From contig NZ_LLWP01000012.1 of assembly GCF_001412215.1 (NCBI RefSeq), positions 124,001-188,000 of the forward strand: a stretch of 64,000 bases of DNA, in the 5' to 3' direction. A program made the position numbers and the translations under genes. The stretch is from Pedobacter sp. Hv1. GTDB lineage: Bacteria; Bacteroidota; Bacteroidia; Sphingobacteriales; Sphingobacteriaceae. Positions 15,519 through 24,260 of the stretch are shown in pieces. The notes under the pieces are model-generated. The model saw only the letters and a program-made list of their open reading frames with translations. It made no database searches and was not told the DNA's origin. Position 1 is the first letter of the stretch, and every line of letters begins with the position of its first letter.

Positions 15519-16598
15519 TTAGATAGATACAGAAACTTTAACGCTCATTCCTGGGCGTAGTTTTTCTAAAAGCGCTTTGTCTTTAGCTAAAAGTTTAATT
15601 TTTACGGGTACACGTTGAACCACTTTTACAAAGTTACCTGTGGCATTATCAGGAGGTAATAAAGAACCTTTTGCGCCAGTAATTGGGGCAAAATTGTAAA
15701 CTTCTCCTTCTAATGGTTCATCGGTATAAGCGTCTACTACAATTTTAACTTTTAGGCCAGTATGTAATTTCTCTAACTGCGTTTCTTTAAAATTGGCAGT
15801 TACAAACAAACTGTTTTCATTTACAATGGCAAACAAAGATTGACCTGCCTGTACCAATTGTCCTTTTTGAACATTCTTTTTAGACACGATACCAGTTGCA
15901 GGTGCTTTGATCTCTGTGTAGGATAACTGTAATTTGGCAAAGTCTACATCAGATTGACGCTGAGTTACACCAGAATTACTTACACCCAATTGCGATTGAG
16001 TGGTACCTACCTGTTTAACTGCAGCATTATATTGATCTTGTGCGGCTTGATATGCTGCCTGAGCGGCTGCTTTAGCTGCTTCTGCCGATTCTTTATTGGC
16101 GTTTGCCTGATCGAAAGCTTGTTGTGTAATTGCACCATCTTTAATCAAGTTTGCATAGCGATTGAAGTCTTTCTGTGCCAAGTTTAATTTAACATTTGCC
16201 GCTTCAACATTTGATCTGGCAGCTTCTATATTTGCTTTTGCCGTACTTGTATTTGCTGAAGTTGCAGTAATTTGTGCCTGCGATACACCCACACCTGCAT
16301 TGGCGCCTGCCTGCCCAGCTTGTGCCTGTTCTAACTTAATTTTGTAATCGCGGTCATCTAAAGTAACCAGTACTTGTTCTTGGCTAACTTTGGTGTTTTC
16401 TTCAAAATTAATGTCCTTTACATAACCACCTACACGGGCTACTACCGGACTGATGTCTCCATCAATTTGTGCATCATCCGTATCAATGTGTTTGCTAGAG
16501 TATAAGTACTCGTTAATACCGAATACGGCTCCTAAAACAATTAATACACCTAATATAATGGGAAGAACTTTGTTCTTCTTTTTTGCTTCTGTTGTCAT
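15519..16598 (-). CDS. HlyD-family periplasmic adaptor (EmrA-like)
   Basis: 359-residue membrane fusion protein: short cytoplasmic Lys-rich start, one N-terminal transmembrane segment (VLPIILGVLIVLGAVFGI), biotinyl-lipoyl-like half (DGDISPVVARVGGYVKDI), a long Ala/Gln-rich coiled-coil hairpin (about residues 85-205), the second lipoyl half (IKAPATGIVSKKNVQKGQ) and a beta-barrel domain. It links the MFS pump (start 10 bases downstream) to the TolC-like outer membrane channel (upstream gene). Expected location: inner membrane facing periplasm. Confidence 0.95.
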   Translation of the reverse strand: MTTEAKKKNKVLPIILGVLIVLGAVFGINEYLYSSKHIDTDDAQIDGDISPVVARVGGYVKDINFEENTKVSQEQVLVTLDDRDYKIKLEQAQAGQAGANAGVGVSQAQITATSANTSTAKANIEAARSNVEAANVKLNLAQKDFNRYANLIKDGAITQQAFDQANANKESAEAAKAAAQAAYQAAQDQYNAAVKQVGTTQSQLGVSNSGVTQRQSDVDFAKLQLSYTEIKAPATGIVSKKNVQKGQLVQAGQSLFAIVNENSLFVTANFKETQLEKLHTGLKVKIVVDAYTDEPLEGEVYNFAPITGAKGSLLPPDNATGNFVKVVQRVPVKIKLLAKDKALLEKLRPGMSVKVSVSI

Positions 16599-16620
16599 TA
16601 TTGCTGTTGTTATGGTTATA

Positions 16621-17937
16621 TTATTGTGAAATTTTTCCTGTTGATTTTAATAGGGTATAATAAGATAATTTGGCATCGGCCTTGGCCAGTTCTAAATTGA
16701 TCTTAGCTTGGTATAAAAGTGTTTCTGCATCAATTCTATCGGTAACAGAAGCAATGTTGTTCTTATATTTCGATTCTAATAAGCGATCATTTTCAGTGGC
16801 TTGGGCAATTGATGTTTCGAGCACATTGATTTTTTGTAGCGCTAGCTTATAGTTCTGGTAATTTTTGTTCAGTTCTGTTTTTACATTGTCTGATAAAATA
16901 TCCTTCTGTAGCCCGATTTCTTTTTGTTGGATTTTAGCTTCAGAAACCTTGTTTTTATTGGTCCATAGCGAAGCCACGTTCCACGAAACGGTAGCGCCAA
17001 CCGTAATGGGCACAATAAATTGTTGCGATGGTGGAATAAAACTGCCACTTGGATTGATGTAATACAGATTGGCACCTACACCAACCGTAGGGCGTGTATT
17101 GGCCTTAATGGTTTTAATGTTGATACCGGCTACTTTATCTTGCAGATCGAGCTGTTGTAATTCTTGGCGATTGGCGAAAGCCTTGCTCATATACGTACTT
17201 AAAGACTCAACGTTGTTTAAAGGCAAATCGCTTTCAGCAATGGCAATATCTGTTTCTTCAGGTAGGCCTAAAAGAACATCCAAGTTGTAATTGACAATTT
17301 TGCGGTTGTTCTCAATCTCCAAATCTGTTAAAGAAATATTAGCTTGTTGCAATTGAAATCTTAATACATCGTTTTTGGTCACAATCCCTTGTTCAAAAAA
17401 GCGTTGTGCTTGTTTCAACTGACTAGCAATTGCCTCTAAATTTTGCGCCACAACTTTTTTGCTTTGCATTAATTTAAAGAGCGAAAAGTAAGTATTGATG
17501 ATGGCGTAACTCACTTCTTCCTTATTTTTATCGGCATCTAAACGGGCAACATCTGTTAAAAGTTTGGTCGATTCTTGTGCATACCTGTACTTGCCACCAC
17601 CATAAACTACTTCTTGCACAGCAGCGGTACCTACAAAAGCATCGGCCCTGTTGGGCAAATGAATTGGATTACCGCCACCAATGCTCAAGGTATTGGTAGG
17701 AATTTCGGCATGGTTATACAAAAAGCTTGCTGTTGCCGTAGGAAGCACATTGTCTTTTACAACGGCCAGTTTAGCTACAGATTCGTCTATTTTGTTTTGC
17801 GCCAGTTTGAGGTTTTTGCTATTGGCAATACCCAGATCTATAGCTTCCTGTAAGCTTAGTTTTTTAATGGATTGTGCATGTAAAACTGCTGGCAACAGTA
17901 GAACAGCTAAGAGCGATTTGATTTTATAATTGATCAT
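16621..17937 (-). CDS. TolC-family outer membrane efflux protein
   Basis: 438 residues with a signal peptide (ending near VLHAQ) and the duplicated coiled-coil repeat of TolC/OEP proteins: KLSLQEAIDLGIANSKNLKLAQNKI at the first repeat and paired long helices around residues 150-250 and 340-430. Acts as the outer-membrane exit duct for the HlyD/MFS pump encoded directly downstream. Its start codon overlaps the stop of the TetR regulator by 4 bases, indicating translational coupling to the repressor. Confidence 0.93.
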   Translation of the reverse strand: MINYKIKSLLAVLLLPAVLHAQSIKKLSLQEAIDLGIANSKNLKLAQNKIDESVAKLAVVKDNVLPTATASFLYNHAEIPTNTLSIGGGNPIHLPNRADAFVGTAAVQEVVYGGGKYRYAQESTKLLTDVARLDADKNKEEVSYAIINTYFSLFKLMQSKKVVAQNLEAIASQLKQAQRFFEQGIVTKNDVLRFQLQQANISLTDLEIENNRKIVNYNLDVLLGLPEETDIAIAESDLPLNNVESLSTYMSKAFANRQELQQLDLQDKVAGINIKTIKANTRPTVGVGANLYYINPSGSFIPPSQQFIVPITVGATVSWNVASLWTNKNKVSEAKIQQKEIGLQKDILSDNVKTELNKNYQNYKLALQKINVLETSIAQATENDRLLESKYKNNIASVTDRIDAETLLYQAKINLELAKADAKLSYYTLLKSTGKISQ

Positions 17938-18557
17938 TTTTGGGGAATTGTTAAATGTGTTAAGATGAGGTCTTGTAGGTAGCGAACCAATCGATCTCTA
18001 AGGGCCTCTTTGTCTTTTTTATTGTTCATATCGAAATTCTGATCTGGTACCACTTTGTTGGGCGATGTAGCCACCATGTTAATGGTACCCATAATGCTGA
18101 TGATCGTCATTCGGATATCAACCTGTCTGAAAATCTTTTCCGTAATTCCTTTTTGAATAATAGATTCGATCACCGTAAGGTTTTGCGCCATAGCCTCCTT
18201 AATTTTTAAGAATATTTCAGGTCTTTGGGTTAAAGAAAGCTCTCTGTGCATTAGTTTATGAAAAGAGATGTTTAAAAAGATACGTGCACTATATTGTTCA
18301 ACAACCTTTAACATCTTTTCTTTAGGAGAGATTTTTTCTTCATCAATTGCGTTTAACTGCGATTTGAAGCCAGAGATCCTCGACTCCATAATTTCTAATA
18401 AAACGCCTTCCTTGCTACCAAAATAGTAATTGATCATGGCCATATTGGCACCAGATTCTTTGGCAATTTGACGGGTAGAGGTTCCTTCGTAACCAAATTC
18501 ACAGAACAGCTTTTCTGCTGCTGCGATGATGTCGGTTCTTTTATCAGTTTTTTCCAT
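17934..18557 (-). CDS. TetR/AcrR-family repressor of the exporter operon
   Basis: About 207 residues. The N-terminal helix-turn-helix is clear: RTDIIAAAEKLFCEFGYEGTSTRQIAKESGANMAMINYYFGSKEG, followed by a helical ligand-binding domain. ATG 18557 is preferred over the frame-open start at 18587: the predicted promoter and palindromic operator occupy 18575-18607, so the upstream start would lie before the transcript begins. As first gene of the operon it probably controls itself and the TolC-HlyD-MFS pump, being released by a pump substrate (inference from family and arrangement). Confidence 0.93.
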   Translation of the reverse strand: MEKTDKRTDIIAAAEKLFCEFGYEGTSTRQIAKESGANMAMINYYFGSKEGVLLEIMESRISGFKSQLNAIDEEKISPKEKMLKVVEQYSARIFLNISFHKLMHRELSLTQRPEIFLKIKEAMAQNLTVIESIIQKGITEKIFRQVDIRMTIISIMGTINMVATSPNKVVPDQNFDMNNKKDKEALRDRLVRYLQDLILTHLTIPQK

Positions 18558-18574
18558 TTGTTTTTTTGACAGCA

Positions 18575-18607
18575 CAAAATTAATCAATCGATTGATTAAT
18601 TTCCAAA
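18575..18607 (-). promoter_or_regulatory. Promoter with embedded TetR operator palindrome
   Basis: A perfect 26-bp palindrome (18577-18602; half-site AAATTAATCAATC) lies between a -33 TTTG (18604-18607, minus strand) and an exact -7 TAATTTTG (18575-18582), separated by 21 bases. A repressor bound here would block the polymerase. The TetR-family gene starts 18 bases downstream, making this its likely autoregulatory operator. Confidence 0.85.
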
Positions 18608-18686
18608 TTATATTTGACTTCTTTTACAATTGGATGATAATTGGTTAATTTAGCTAGCTCAACGTTTAAACTAAACCCTATTGATA

Positions 18687-21221
18687 ATGACGAAATTCAT
18701 CTTAAAACTATGTGTGCTGTTGCTTTTTTTGCCCTTATTGTCTTTTAATGTATCGTACACAAAATACGATGGCAGCAATAGTTGGATTAGGATAAATTTG
18801 TTGGGTTATCAACCTTCGGCCAGTAAAGTGGCCATTTGGGCAAGCAAGACCAACCAATTGCCAGAAAAGTTCGAATTGATTGATCAGCAAACAGGTAAAA
18901 TAGCCTATAGTTCAAAAGCAATTCAATCTTTTGGTGCTTATGGACCCTTTACCGCTACAGCTCGGCTTAATTTCTCTGATTTTAGAACAGCAGGTAAATA
19001 TGTGATCCGGATAAATAACATTACCTCGCCTGAGGTGATTATTAATACTGATGTTTATCGCCATACGGCCGATTTCGCTCTGCGTTACATGCGCCAACAA
19101 CGCAGCGGATTTAATCCTTTTTTAAGAGACAGTTGCCATACCCGCGATGGTTTTGTGCTTTATGGTGCAAAAGCAGGGATTAAAGACAGTACGCACATGG
19201 ATGCTTCTGGAGGTTGGCACGATGCCAGCGATTACCTGCAATATTCAACCACATCAGCCAATGCAACCTATCATTTGTTAATGGCCTACAGAGATTTTCC
19301 GCAAGCTTTTGGCGATGAAAAACAAGCCAATGGTTTAGAGGGCAAAAATGGCATGGCCGATGTATTAGATGAGGCCAAATGGGGTTTAGATTGGTTGCTG
19401 AAAATGCATCCAAAAGACAATATCATGTTCAATCAACTGGCAGACGATAGAGACCACATTTCCATGCGCATACCTAAAGAAGATAGCCAATATGGAAAAG
19501 GCTTTGAACGACCTTTGTATTATATAGATGGAGCGCCTCAACAACGCGGCAAGTTTATGAATAATACCAAGGGAACGAGCTCTACTGCGGCAAAGTTTAG
19601 CAGTGCTTTTGTATTGGGTGCCCAGCTTTTCGAATCGAAAGATAAATTGTATGCACAAAATCTCTCCAAAAAGGCGAAAAGTGCTTTGGCCTTTGCCAAC
19701 ATCAAAAAAGGAGTAACACAAACCGTATCCGTTAAGTCGCCTTATATTTATGCAGAAGACAATTGGGTTGATGATATGGAGCTGGCTTATGCCTCAATTT
19801 TACAGTCTACCAATGCAAAAAATAGACAAAACAGTTTAGCCGAAGCATTTGCTTATGCCCAAAAAGAAACCATTACACCTTGGCTAGCTAGAGATACCGC
19901 TAACCATTATCAGTATTATCCTTTTGTAAATATTGGGCATTACGAATTAGCTAAACAAAGTAAAGGTGCGCAAAAAGCACAGCTGATTAACTATTACAAG
20001 CAGGGCATTGAGCAGGTGTGGGCAAGAGCAAAAAAGAATGCTTTTTACAGAGGCGTACCTTTTATCTGGTGTAGCAATAACCTAACGGTAGCCTTTGCCA
20101 TGCAATGTTTTTGGTATAAACAATTGAGTGGCGACCAAACTTTTACAGAATTGGAACAGGCAAATTTCGATTGGATTTTTGGCTGTAACCCTTGGGGCAC
20201 AAGTATGGTTTATGGCTTGCCAAATTGGGGCGATACGCCTACAGATCCACATTCGGCATTTACACATTTGAAAAACTATCCGATTGATGGTGGCTTGGTA
20301 GATGGGCCAGTATATACCAGTATTTATAAAAACCTAATCGGTATTCAACTGACAAAACCAGATGTTTATGCAGATTTTCAAAGTGATCTGGCAGTTTACC
20401 ATGATGATTATGGAGATTACAGCACCAATGAGCCTACCATGGACGGAACAGCATCGCTCGTTTATTTACTGGCGGCGTTTGACAGTAGGGTGAAACCCAT
20501 CGACAAAGATTTCCAAAGTTTGCAGGGTGCAATTATTAGAGGCAGAACGAATGAAAAGAAAATTGCATTGGTTTTTACCGGAGATGAATTTGCCGATGGT
20601 GGAAAAAGTATCCAGACTACTTTAACCAAAAATAAGGTAAAAGCATCGTTCTTTTTTACAGGTCGATTTTACCGTAACCCTGCTTTCAAAGGAATGATAA
20701 CTGGATTAAAGGCCACTGGTAATTATTTGGGTGCTCATTCTAATGCGCATTTGTTGTATAACGATTGGACAAAAAGAGATAGTTTGTTGGTTACCAAAGC
20801 TCAATTTACCACAGACCTCAAATCCAACTATCAGGCCATGCAAGCTTTTGGGATAACCCAAAAAGATGCGCCTTATTTTTTGCCTCCTTACGAATGGTAC
20901 AATCAACAGATTTCAGATTGGACCAATGATATGGGCTTACAATTGATCAATTTTACTTCTGGAACCCGTTCTAATGCAGATTATACTTATCCAGAAATGG
21001 GTAAAGCTTACCGAAGTAGTGCAGAGATCTACCAATCGATTATTGATCATGATCAAAATAAAGCAGATGGTTTAAACGGATTTATCCTTTTACTGCATAT
21101 CGGAACAGACCCAAAAAGAACAGATAAGTTTTACAATAAGCTGCCAGAATTGATCAATTACTTAAAAAAATCTGGTTATGAAATGGTCAAAATCAACGAA
21201 TTATTAAAATCAGCACGTTAA
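18687..21221 (+). CDS. Secreted GH9 glycoside hydrolase fused to a CE4-like polysaccharide deacetylase
   Basis: About 844 residues from ATG 18687 (a TTG lies two codons earlier). Signal peptide; CelD_N-type immunoglobulin-like domain (about 30-125; INLLGYQPSASKVAIW); GH9 (alpha/alpha)6 barrel (about 130-610) with GGWHDASDY (D179, D182) and YSTNEPTMDGTA (proton donor near E582); then a NodB/CE4-like domain (about 620-840) with TGDE (D633, E634) in place of TFDD, HSNAH (H684, H688), LPPYEW and LLLHIG. GH9 cleaves beta-1,4-glucans or acts on glucosamine polymers; the fused deacetylase suggests an amino-sugar polysaccharide. Substrate is inference. Confidence 0.88.
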   Translation: MTKFILKLCVLLLFLPLLSFNVSYTKYDGSNSWIRINLLGYQPSASKVAIWASKTNQLPEKFELIDQQTGKIAYSSKAIQSFGAYGPFTATARLNFSDFRTAGKYVIRINNITSPEVIINTDVYRHTADFALRYMRQQRSGFNPFLRDSCHTRDGFVLYGAKAGIKDSTHMDASGGWHDASDYLQYSTTSANATYHLLMAYRDFPQAFGDEKQANGLEGKNGMADVLDEAKWGLDWLLKMHPKDNIMFNQLADDRDHISMRIPKEDSQYGKGFERPLYYIDGAPQQRGKFMNNTKGTSSTAAKFSSAFVLGAQLFESKDKLYAQNLSKKAKSALAFANIKKGVTQTVSVKSPYIYAEDNWVDDMELAYASILQSTNAKNRQNSLAEAFAYAQKETITPWLARDTANHYQYYPFVNIGHYELAKQSKGAQKAQLINYYKQGIEQVWARAKKNAFYRGVPFIWCSNNLTVAFAMQCFWYKQLSGDQTFTELEQANFDWIFGCNPWGTSMVYGLPNWGDTPTDPHSAFTHLKNYPIDGGLVDGPVYTSIYKNLIGIQLTKPDVYADFQSDLAVYHDDYGDYSTNEPTMDGTASLVYLLAAFDSRVKPIDKDFQSLQGAIIRGRTNEKKIALVFTGDEFADGGKSIQTTLTKNKVKASFFFTGRFYRNPAFKGMITGLKATGNYLGAHSNAHLLYNDWTKRDSLLVTKAQFTTDLKSNYQAMQAFGITQKDAPYFLPPYEWYNQQISDWTNDMGLQLINFTSGTRSNADYTYPEMGKAYRSSAEIYQSIIDHDQNKADGLNGFILLLHIGTDPKRTDKFYNKLPELINYLKKSGYEMVKINELLKSAR

Positions 21222-21249
21222 ATGCCTCCATATTTTTAAAATAAATATT

Positions 21250-21257
21250 TACCTTTG
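21250..21257 (+). promoter_or_regulatory. Probable -7 element for the 60-residue membrane protein gene
   Basis: TACCTTTG matches TAnnTTTG exactly and lies 19 bases before the start codon at 21277, implying a leader of roughly a dozen bases. No TTG at the -33 distance was seen. Confidence 0.5.
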
Positions 21258-21276
21258 GCGCAAATCTTATACAAAA

Positions 21277-21459
21277 ATGAGTACAGAAGAAAATAAAAAT
21301 AGCTTTGAGTGGGTTTGGTATGTAATTGGCCTTTTAGCAGGAATGTTAGCTGTTATTGCGGTAACTACTAGTTTTGGCTGGGTTCTTTTAGGCGGAATAT
21401 TTGGCCTAATCTTCGCAGGTCTGTTTTTGAACAAAATTGTAAAAGGCCGTCAATACTAG
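21277..21459 (+). CDS. Small two-helix membrane protein
   Basis: 60 residues, unrecognised. A charged N-terminus (MSTEENKNSFEW) precedes two hydrophobic segments (VIGLLAGMLAVIAVTT and GWVLLGGIFGLIFAGLFL) joined by a very short turn, ending KIVKGRQY. It looks like a small inner-membrane hairpin protein. It has its own -7 box 19 bases upstream and lies 32 bases before the DUF2911 gene, so the two may be cotranscribed. Confidence 0.75.
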   Translation: MSTEENKNSFEWVWYVIGLLAGMLAVIAVTTSFGWVLLGGIFGLIFAGLFLNKIVKGRQY

Positions 21460-21491
21460 GTCTTAAAAAATATAACTTAATCCTTTTTGTG

Positions 21492-22061
21492 ATGAAGAAA
21501 TTAAGCCTATGCCTTTTATTGGCATTATTTGGCCTTGCCGTAAATGCACAAACTGCTGCAGTTAAGTTTCCAAACGTAGATTCAAGTCCGATGGATGCGG
21601 TCTATTATCCTTTAAATGCTGTAAAAGTTAAAAAGGAAGACACTTCGATGCCAATTATCAAAGTTTTATACTCCCGTCCGATGAAAAAAGGAAGAGAAAT
21701 TTTTGGGGTATTAGAGCAATTTGATAAGGTTTGGCGTTTAGGCGCAAATGAGAATACCGAAATCTATTTTGATAAGTCTGTTAACATTGGAGGAAAAAAG
21801 ATAAAAGCAGGTAAATATGCTTTGTTTGCTATCCCTAATAAAGATAAATGGACCATTATTGTAAATAAACAAACCGATAGATGGGGCGCATTTAATTACG
21901 ATGAAGCAAAAGATATCATTAGAGTAGATGTTCCGGTAACCAAGTTGGATAAAGTAATTGAGTCTTTTTCAATGACATTTACCGACCTAACAGACGGAGC
22001 TAATTTGGTAATTGCCTGGGACACTACCCAAGTTACTTTGCCGATTTACTTTAAAAAATAA
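21492..22061 (+). CDS. DUF2911 family secreted protein
   Basis: About 189 residues with a signal peptide (ending near LAVNAQ). The mature protein matches DUF2911: IKVLYSRPMKKGREIFG, VWRLGANENTEIYFDKSV, GKYALFAIPNKDKWTIIVNKQTDRWGAFNYDEAKD. The family is widespread in Bacteroidota and its function is unknown. GTG at 21489 and ATG at 21492 are both possible starts; ATG is preferred. A strong convergent terminator follows the stop. Confidence 0.88.
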   Translation: MKKLSLCLLLALFGLAVNAQTAAVKFPNVDSSPMDAVYYPLNAVKVKKEDTSMPIIKVLYSRPMKKGREIFGVLEQFDKVWRLGANENTEIYFDKSVNIGGKKIKAGKYALFAIPNKDKWTIIVNKQTDRWGAFNYDEAKDIIRVDVPVTKLDKVIESFSMTFTDLTDGANLVIAWDTTQVTLPIYFKK

Positions 22062-22080
22062 AAATATTGATCTAATATAA

Positions 22081-22108
22081 AAAGGGAGGTTTTAACCTCC
22101 CTTTTTTT
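22081..22108. terminator. Bidirectional terminator between converging genes
   Basis: AAAGGGAGGTT (22081-22091) and AACCTCCCTTT (22094-22104) form an 11-bp stem with T-tracts on both sides. It serves the DUF2911 gene from the left and the anti-sigma gene from the right; the latter's stop codon lies inside the hairpin. Confidence 0.9.
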
Positions 22109-22589
22109 GTGTAGCTGTTTTTCCTTTTCTTAAATAACCATCTAAATAAACAAGGACTAAAACCACATCAACAATGATAAATAACTGAACAGAAAGTGGA
22201 GTGATCAGTTTATGGACATCAAAAGCAAAGTTTATTTTTGGCATATTGCTACTAAGGCTTAAATCACTTTTAGCAATCGCATAGATGAATATACTGAGCA
22301 ATGGGATAATGAAAAGCGTAGCAAAAGCATAAACAATTCGACGATCTACTTTGGTTTTTAAAGCCACGGGTGGAAGTTCTAGCTTTACCTGTTCCATTAC
22401 ATTACGGGTAAAGGACATAGAGGGTTCTTCAAAGTCAAGTTTGTTAAGCTCGTGATGAACTGCAAGCAGCTCTTGATAAGTGCTGTAAAACTGATGGTCG
22501 ATGGCTAGTTGAGTTTCGATTGCTAATTTTTCGGCTGGCTCACAATGGCCATCAATATAATTCCAAAGTTGTTCTTCTATTGTGTTCAT
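22092..22589 (-). CDS. Putative anti-sigma factor, membrane protein
   Basis: 165 residues. The N-terminal cytoplasmic part (EEQLWNYIDGHCEPAEKLAIETQL) resembles anti-sigma factors but no complete HxxxCxxC zinc motif is visible. Two hydrophobic segments follow: YAFATLFIIPLLSIFIYAIA (about 90-110) and PLSVQLFIIVDVVLVLVYL (about 130-150). Its start overlaps the stop of an ECF sigma factor by 4 bases, the classic sigma/anti-sigma arrangement. Likely sequesters that sigma factor at the inner membrane; function inferred from position. Confidence 0.75.
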   Translation of the reverse strand: MNTIEEQLWNYIDGHCEPAEKLAIETQLAIDHQFYSTYQELLAVHHELNKLDFEEPSMSFTRNVMEQVKLELPPVALKTKVDRRIVYAFATLFIIPLLSIFIYAIAKSDLSLSSNMPKINFAFDVHKLITPLSVQLFIIVDVVLVLVYLDGYLRKGKTATQKKGG

Positions 22590-23167
22590 ATCAATTCCTT
22601 TACTTCGTCTTTTAACAAATATTGTAATTTTTCTTTCAAGCGCAACCTTGCCCTGTGCAGTTTTACTTTGATGGTATTTGGCTCCATATTTAGTGCTTGG
22701 CCAATTTCTTCTAAGCTTTGCTCTCCCTTATAAAACAGTGTAATAATGGCGGCATCATCTGGTAAAAGCAGGTCAATTGCTTGGTTTAAATAGGCATGAC
22801 TAGATTTTTTTTCTATCTGGTCTGCATCAAAACCCGTTCCACTATTGGCAATTTGCAATACATGCTCATCGTCATTAATAGATTGGGTATCAAGCCTCTT
22901 TTTCCTTAAAAAAGTCATTGCCGTAGTGTAAACAATCGTATACAACCAGGTTGAAAACTTTGAGGTTTGCTTAAAAGTTCCCAATGCCCGATAAGCCTTC
23001 ACAAAACAGTCTTGCGCAATCTCCTCTGCGTCTTCCCTGTTTTTGGCAAAACGCAGCGCCAATGTAAATACAAAGCGCTGATGACGTTTTACCAACACCG
23101 AATAAGATGCGGTATCGCCAGCCAGTACTGCTGTAATTATAGCTAAATCTGTTTCTTCTTGCTGCAT
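22586..23167 (-). CDS. ECF-type RNA polymerase sigma factor
   Basis: About 193 residues from ATG 23167 (a TTG start ten codons upstream is less likely). Sigma region 2: YSVLVKRHQRFVFTLALRFAKNREDAEEIAQDCFVKAYRALGTFKQTSKFSTWLYTIVYTTAMTFLR in outline; region 4: DDAAIITLFYKGEQSLEEIGQALNMEPNTIKVKLHRARLRLKEKL in outline, with an HTH. It directs RNA polymerase to an unknown regulon and is coupled to a membrane anti-sigma candidate downstream. Confidence 0.93.
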   Translation of the reverse strand: MQQEETDLAIITAVLAGDTASYSVLVKRHQRFVFTLALRFAKNREDAEEIAQDCFVKAYRALGTFKQTSKFSTWLYTIVYTTAMTFLRKKRLDTQSINDDEHVLQIANSGTGFDADQIEKKSSHAYLNQAIDLLLPDDAAIITLFYKGEQSLEEIGQALNMEPNTIKVKLHRARLRLKEKLQYLLKDEVKELI

Positions 23168-23220
23168 ATGATAGGAGTGAGACGCAGGTTCTTCCAATCA
23201 GGTTACAGCAATTTACGAAA

Positions 23221-23550
23221 TTATTGAGCTTTACCCTCGGCAAAAAGTTTAAGCCCTAAAATAGAAATGATCAAAGTGGTGATAAAGAACATTCTCCAGA
23301 AGCTAAATGGTTCTTTAAAAAAGATGATACCTACCATTACTGTTCCAACTGCTCCTATGCCTGTCCATACTGCATAAGCGGTTCCTAAGGGTAATGTAAC
23401 CGTTGCTTTGTTTAAAAATACAAAGCTCATAATGGCACAAACCAGAAATCCTGCACCCCATTTTAGGTTTGCAAAATTGTTCGATAATTTTAAACAGGTG
23501 GTAAACCCGATTTCTAAAACACCCGCAATAATTAAATAAATCCAACTCAT
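23221..23550 (-). CDS. Small multidrug resistance (SMR) family transporter
   Basis: 109 residues, four hydrophobic helices, the EmrE/SugE/Gdx layout. The first helix carries the essential Glu (IYLIIAGVLEIGFTTCLK), and AYAVWTGIGAVGTVMVGIIFF is the family's signature second-half motif. Functions as a dimer in the inner membrane, exchanging cationic compounds or guanidinium for protons. Only one SMR gene is present, so a homodimer is expected. It may be guanidinium-specific (SugE/Gdx type), but this cannot be settled by eye. Confidence 0.92.
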   Translation of the reverse strand: MSWIYLIIAGVLEIGFTTCLKLSNNFANLKWGAGFLVCAIMSFVFLNKATVTLPLGTAYAVWTGIGAVGTVMVGIIFFKEPFSFWRMFFITTLIISILGLKLFAEGKAQ

Positions 23551-23619
23551 AATTTTATTTTTTTTGCAAAGATGGGGTTTGCGGATAGCCCAGCCTTTAA
23601 CATTTGTTAAAAAATAAAT

Positions 23620-24186
23620 CTATTTCAGGTCGGCTCTAATTCTGCTCAAGGTTACTTGTGTTACGCCTAAATAAGAAGCAATATGCCCCAATTGCACCCT
23701 TTTAAGTAGAGAGGGGGTTTGAGTAATCAATTCATCATATCGTTCTGTAGCACTTCTGAACTGTCTGTTAATCAATCGCTCCTCGGTCTTGATCAGCTCT
23801 TGCTCGGAAAGTTTTCTGCCCCAATTGGCCAGGCCTATATAAGTAGCATAGAGCTTTTGGAGCGTATGGTCTGAAATCCGATATAAGATACTATCCTCTA
23901 AAAGCTCAATATTCTCGTAACCCGGTTGCTGATTGACATAACTATTGTAAGATAAGATGAGGTCGCCCTCTTGGCCAAACCAGAAAGTAGCTTCCTGTTT
24001 ATCCGTATAACAATAGGCTCGAGCAATTCCTGTTTCAATAAAATAGAGGTAACGCTCTACCTTATCGGCGCTGATAATGATATGGTTTTTGGAAAACGCC
24101 ACCTGTTCCATTGCATTTAACAATAGTTGGAGTTCTGTTGGTGCCAATGCACAGATGCTGTTAATTTTTTTAAGGATGTTTTGCAA
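23620..24186 (-). CDS. Crp/Fnr-family transcriptional regulator
   Basis: 188 residues. An N-terminal cyclic-nucleotide-binding-like domain (KNHIIISADKVERYLYFIETGIARAY; DLILSYNSYVNQ) is followed by a C-terminal HTH (RVQLGHIASYLGVTQVTLSRIRADLK). Typical of the many Bacteroidota Crp-like regulators that lack cAMP contacts. The only credible start is TTG at 24186: an in-frame stop lies a few codons upstream and the next ATG would remove 26 residues. Placed immediately upstream of an SMR exporter on the same strand, which it may regulate. Confidence 0.88.
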   Translation of the reverse strand: MQNILKKINSICALAPTELQLLLNAMEQVAFSKNHIIISADKVERYLYFIETGIARAYCYTDKQEATFWFGQEGDLILSYNSYVNQQPGYENIELLEDSILYRISDHTLQKLYATYIGLANWGRKLSEQELIKTEERLINRQFRSATERYDELITQTPSLLKRVQLGHIASYLGVTQVTLSRIRADLK

Positions 24187-24260
24187 AGGTTTATACTTTT
24201 AGCTAAGATAATAGAAAGCGCAGATATTTTTTAGTTTATTGCTGTGTCTGTGGTTTGTTA

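Noticed and set aside
13961..18557. Tripartite exporter as a newly acquired resistance island
   Set aside because: No transposase, integron or attachment sites flank it and its sequence style matches the surrounding genes; it is an ordinary chromosomal operon.
22971..23243. Alternative open frame overlapping the sigma factor gene
   Set aside because: It has no recognisable features and covers the sigma region 2 coding sequence in another frame.
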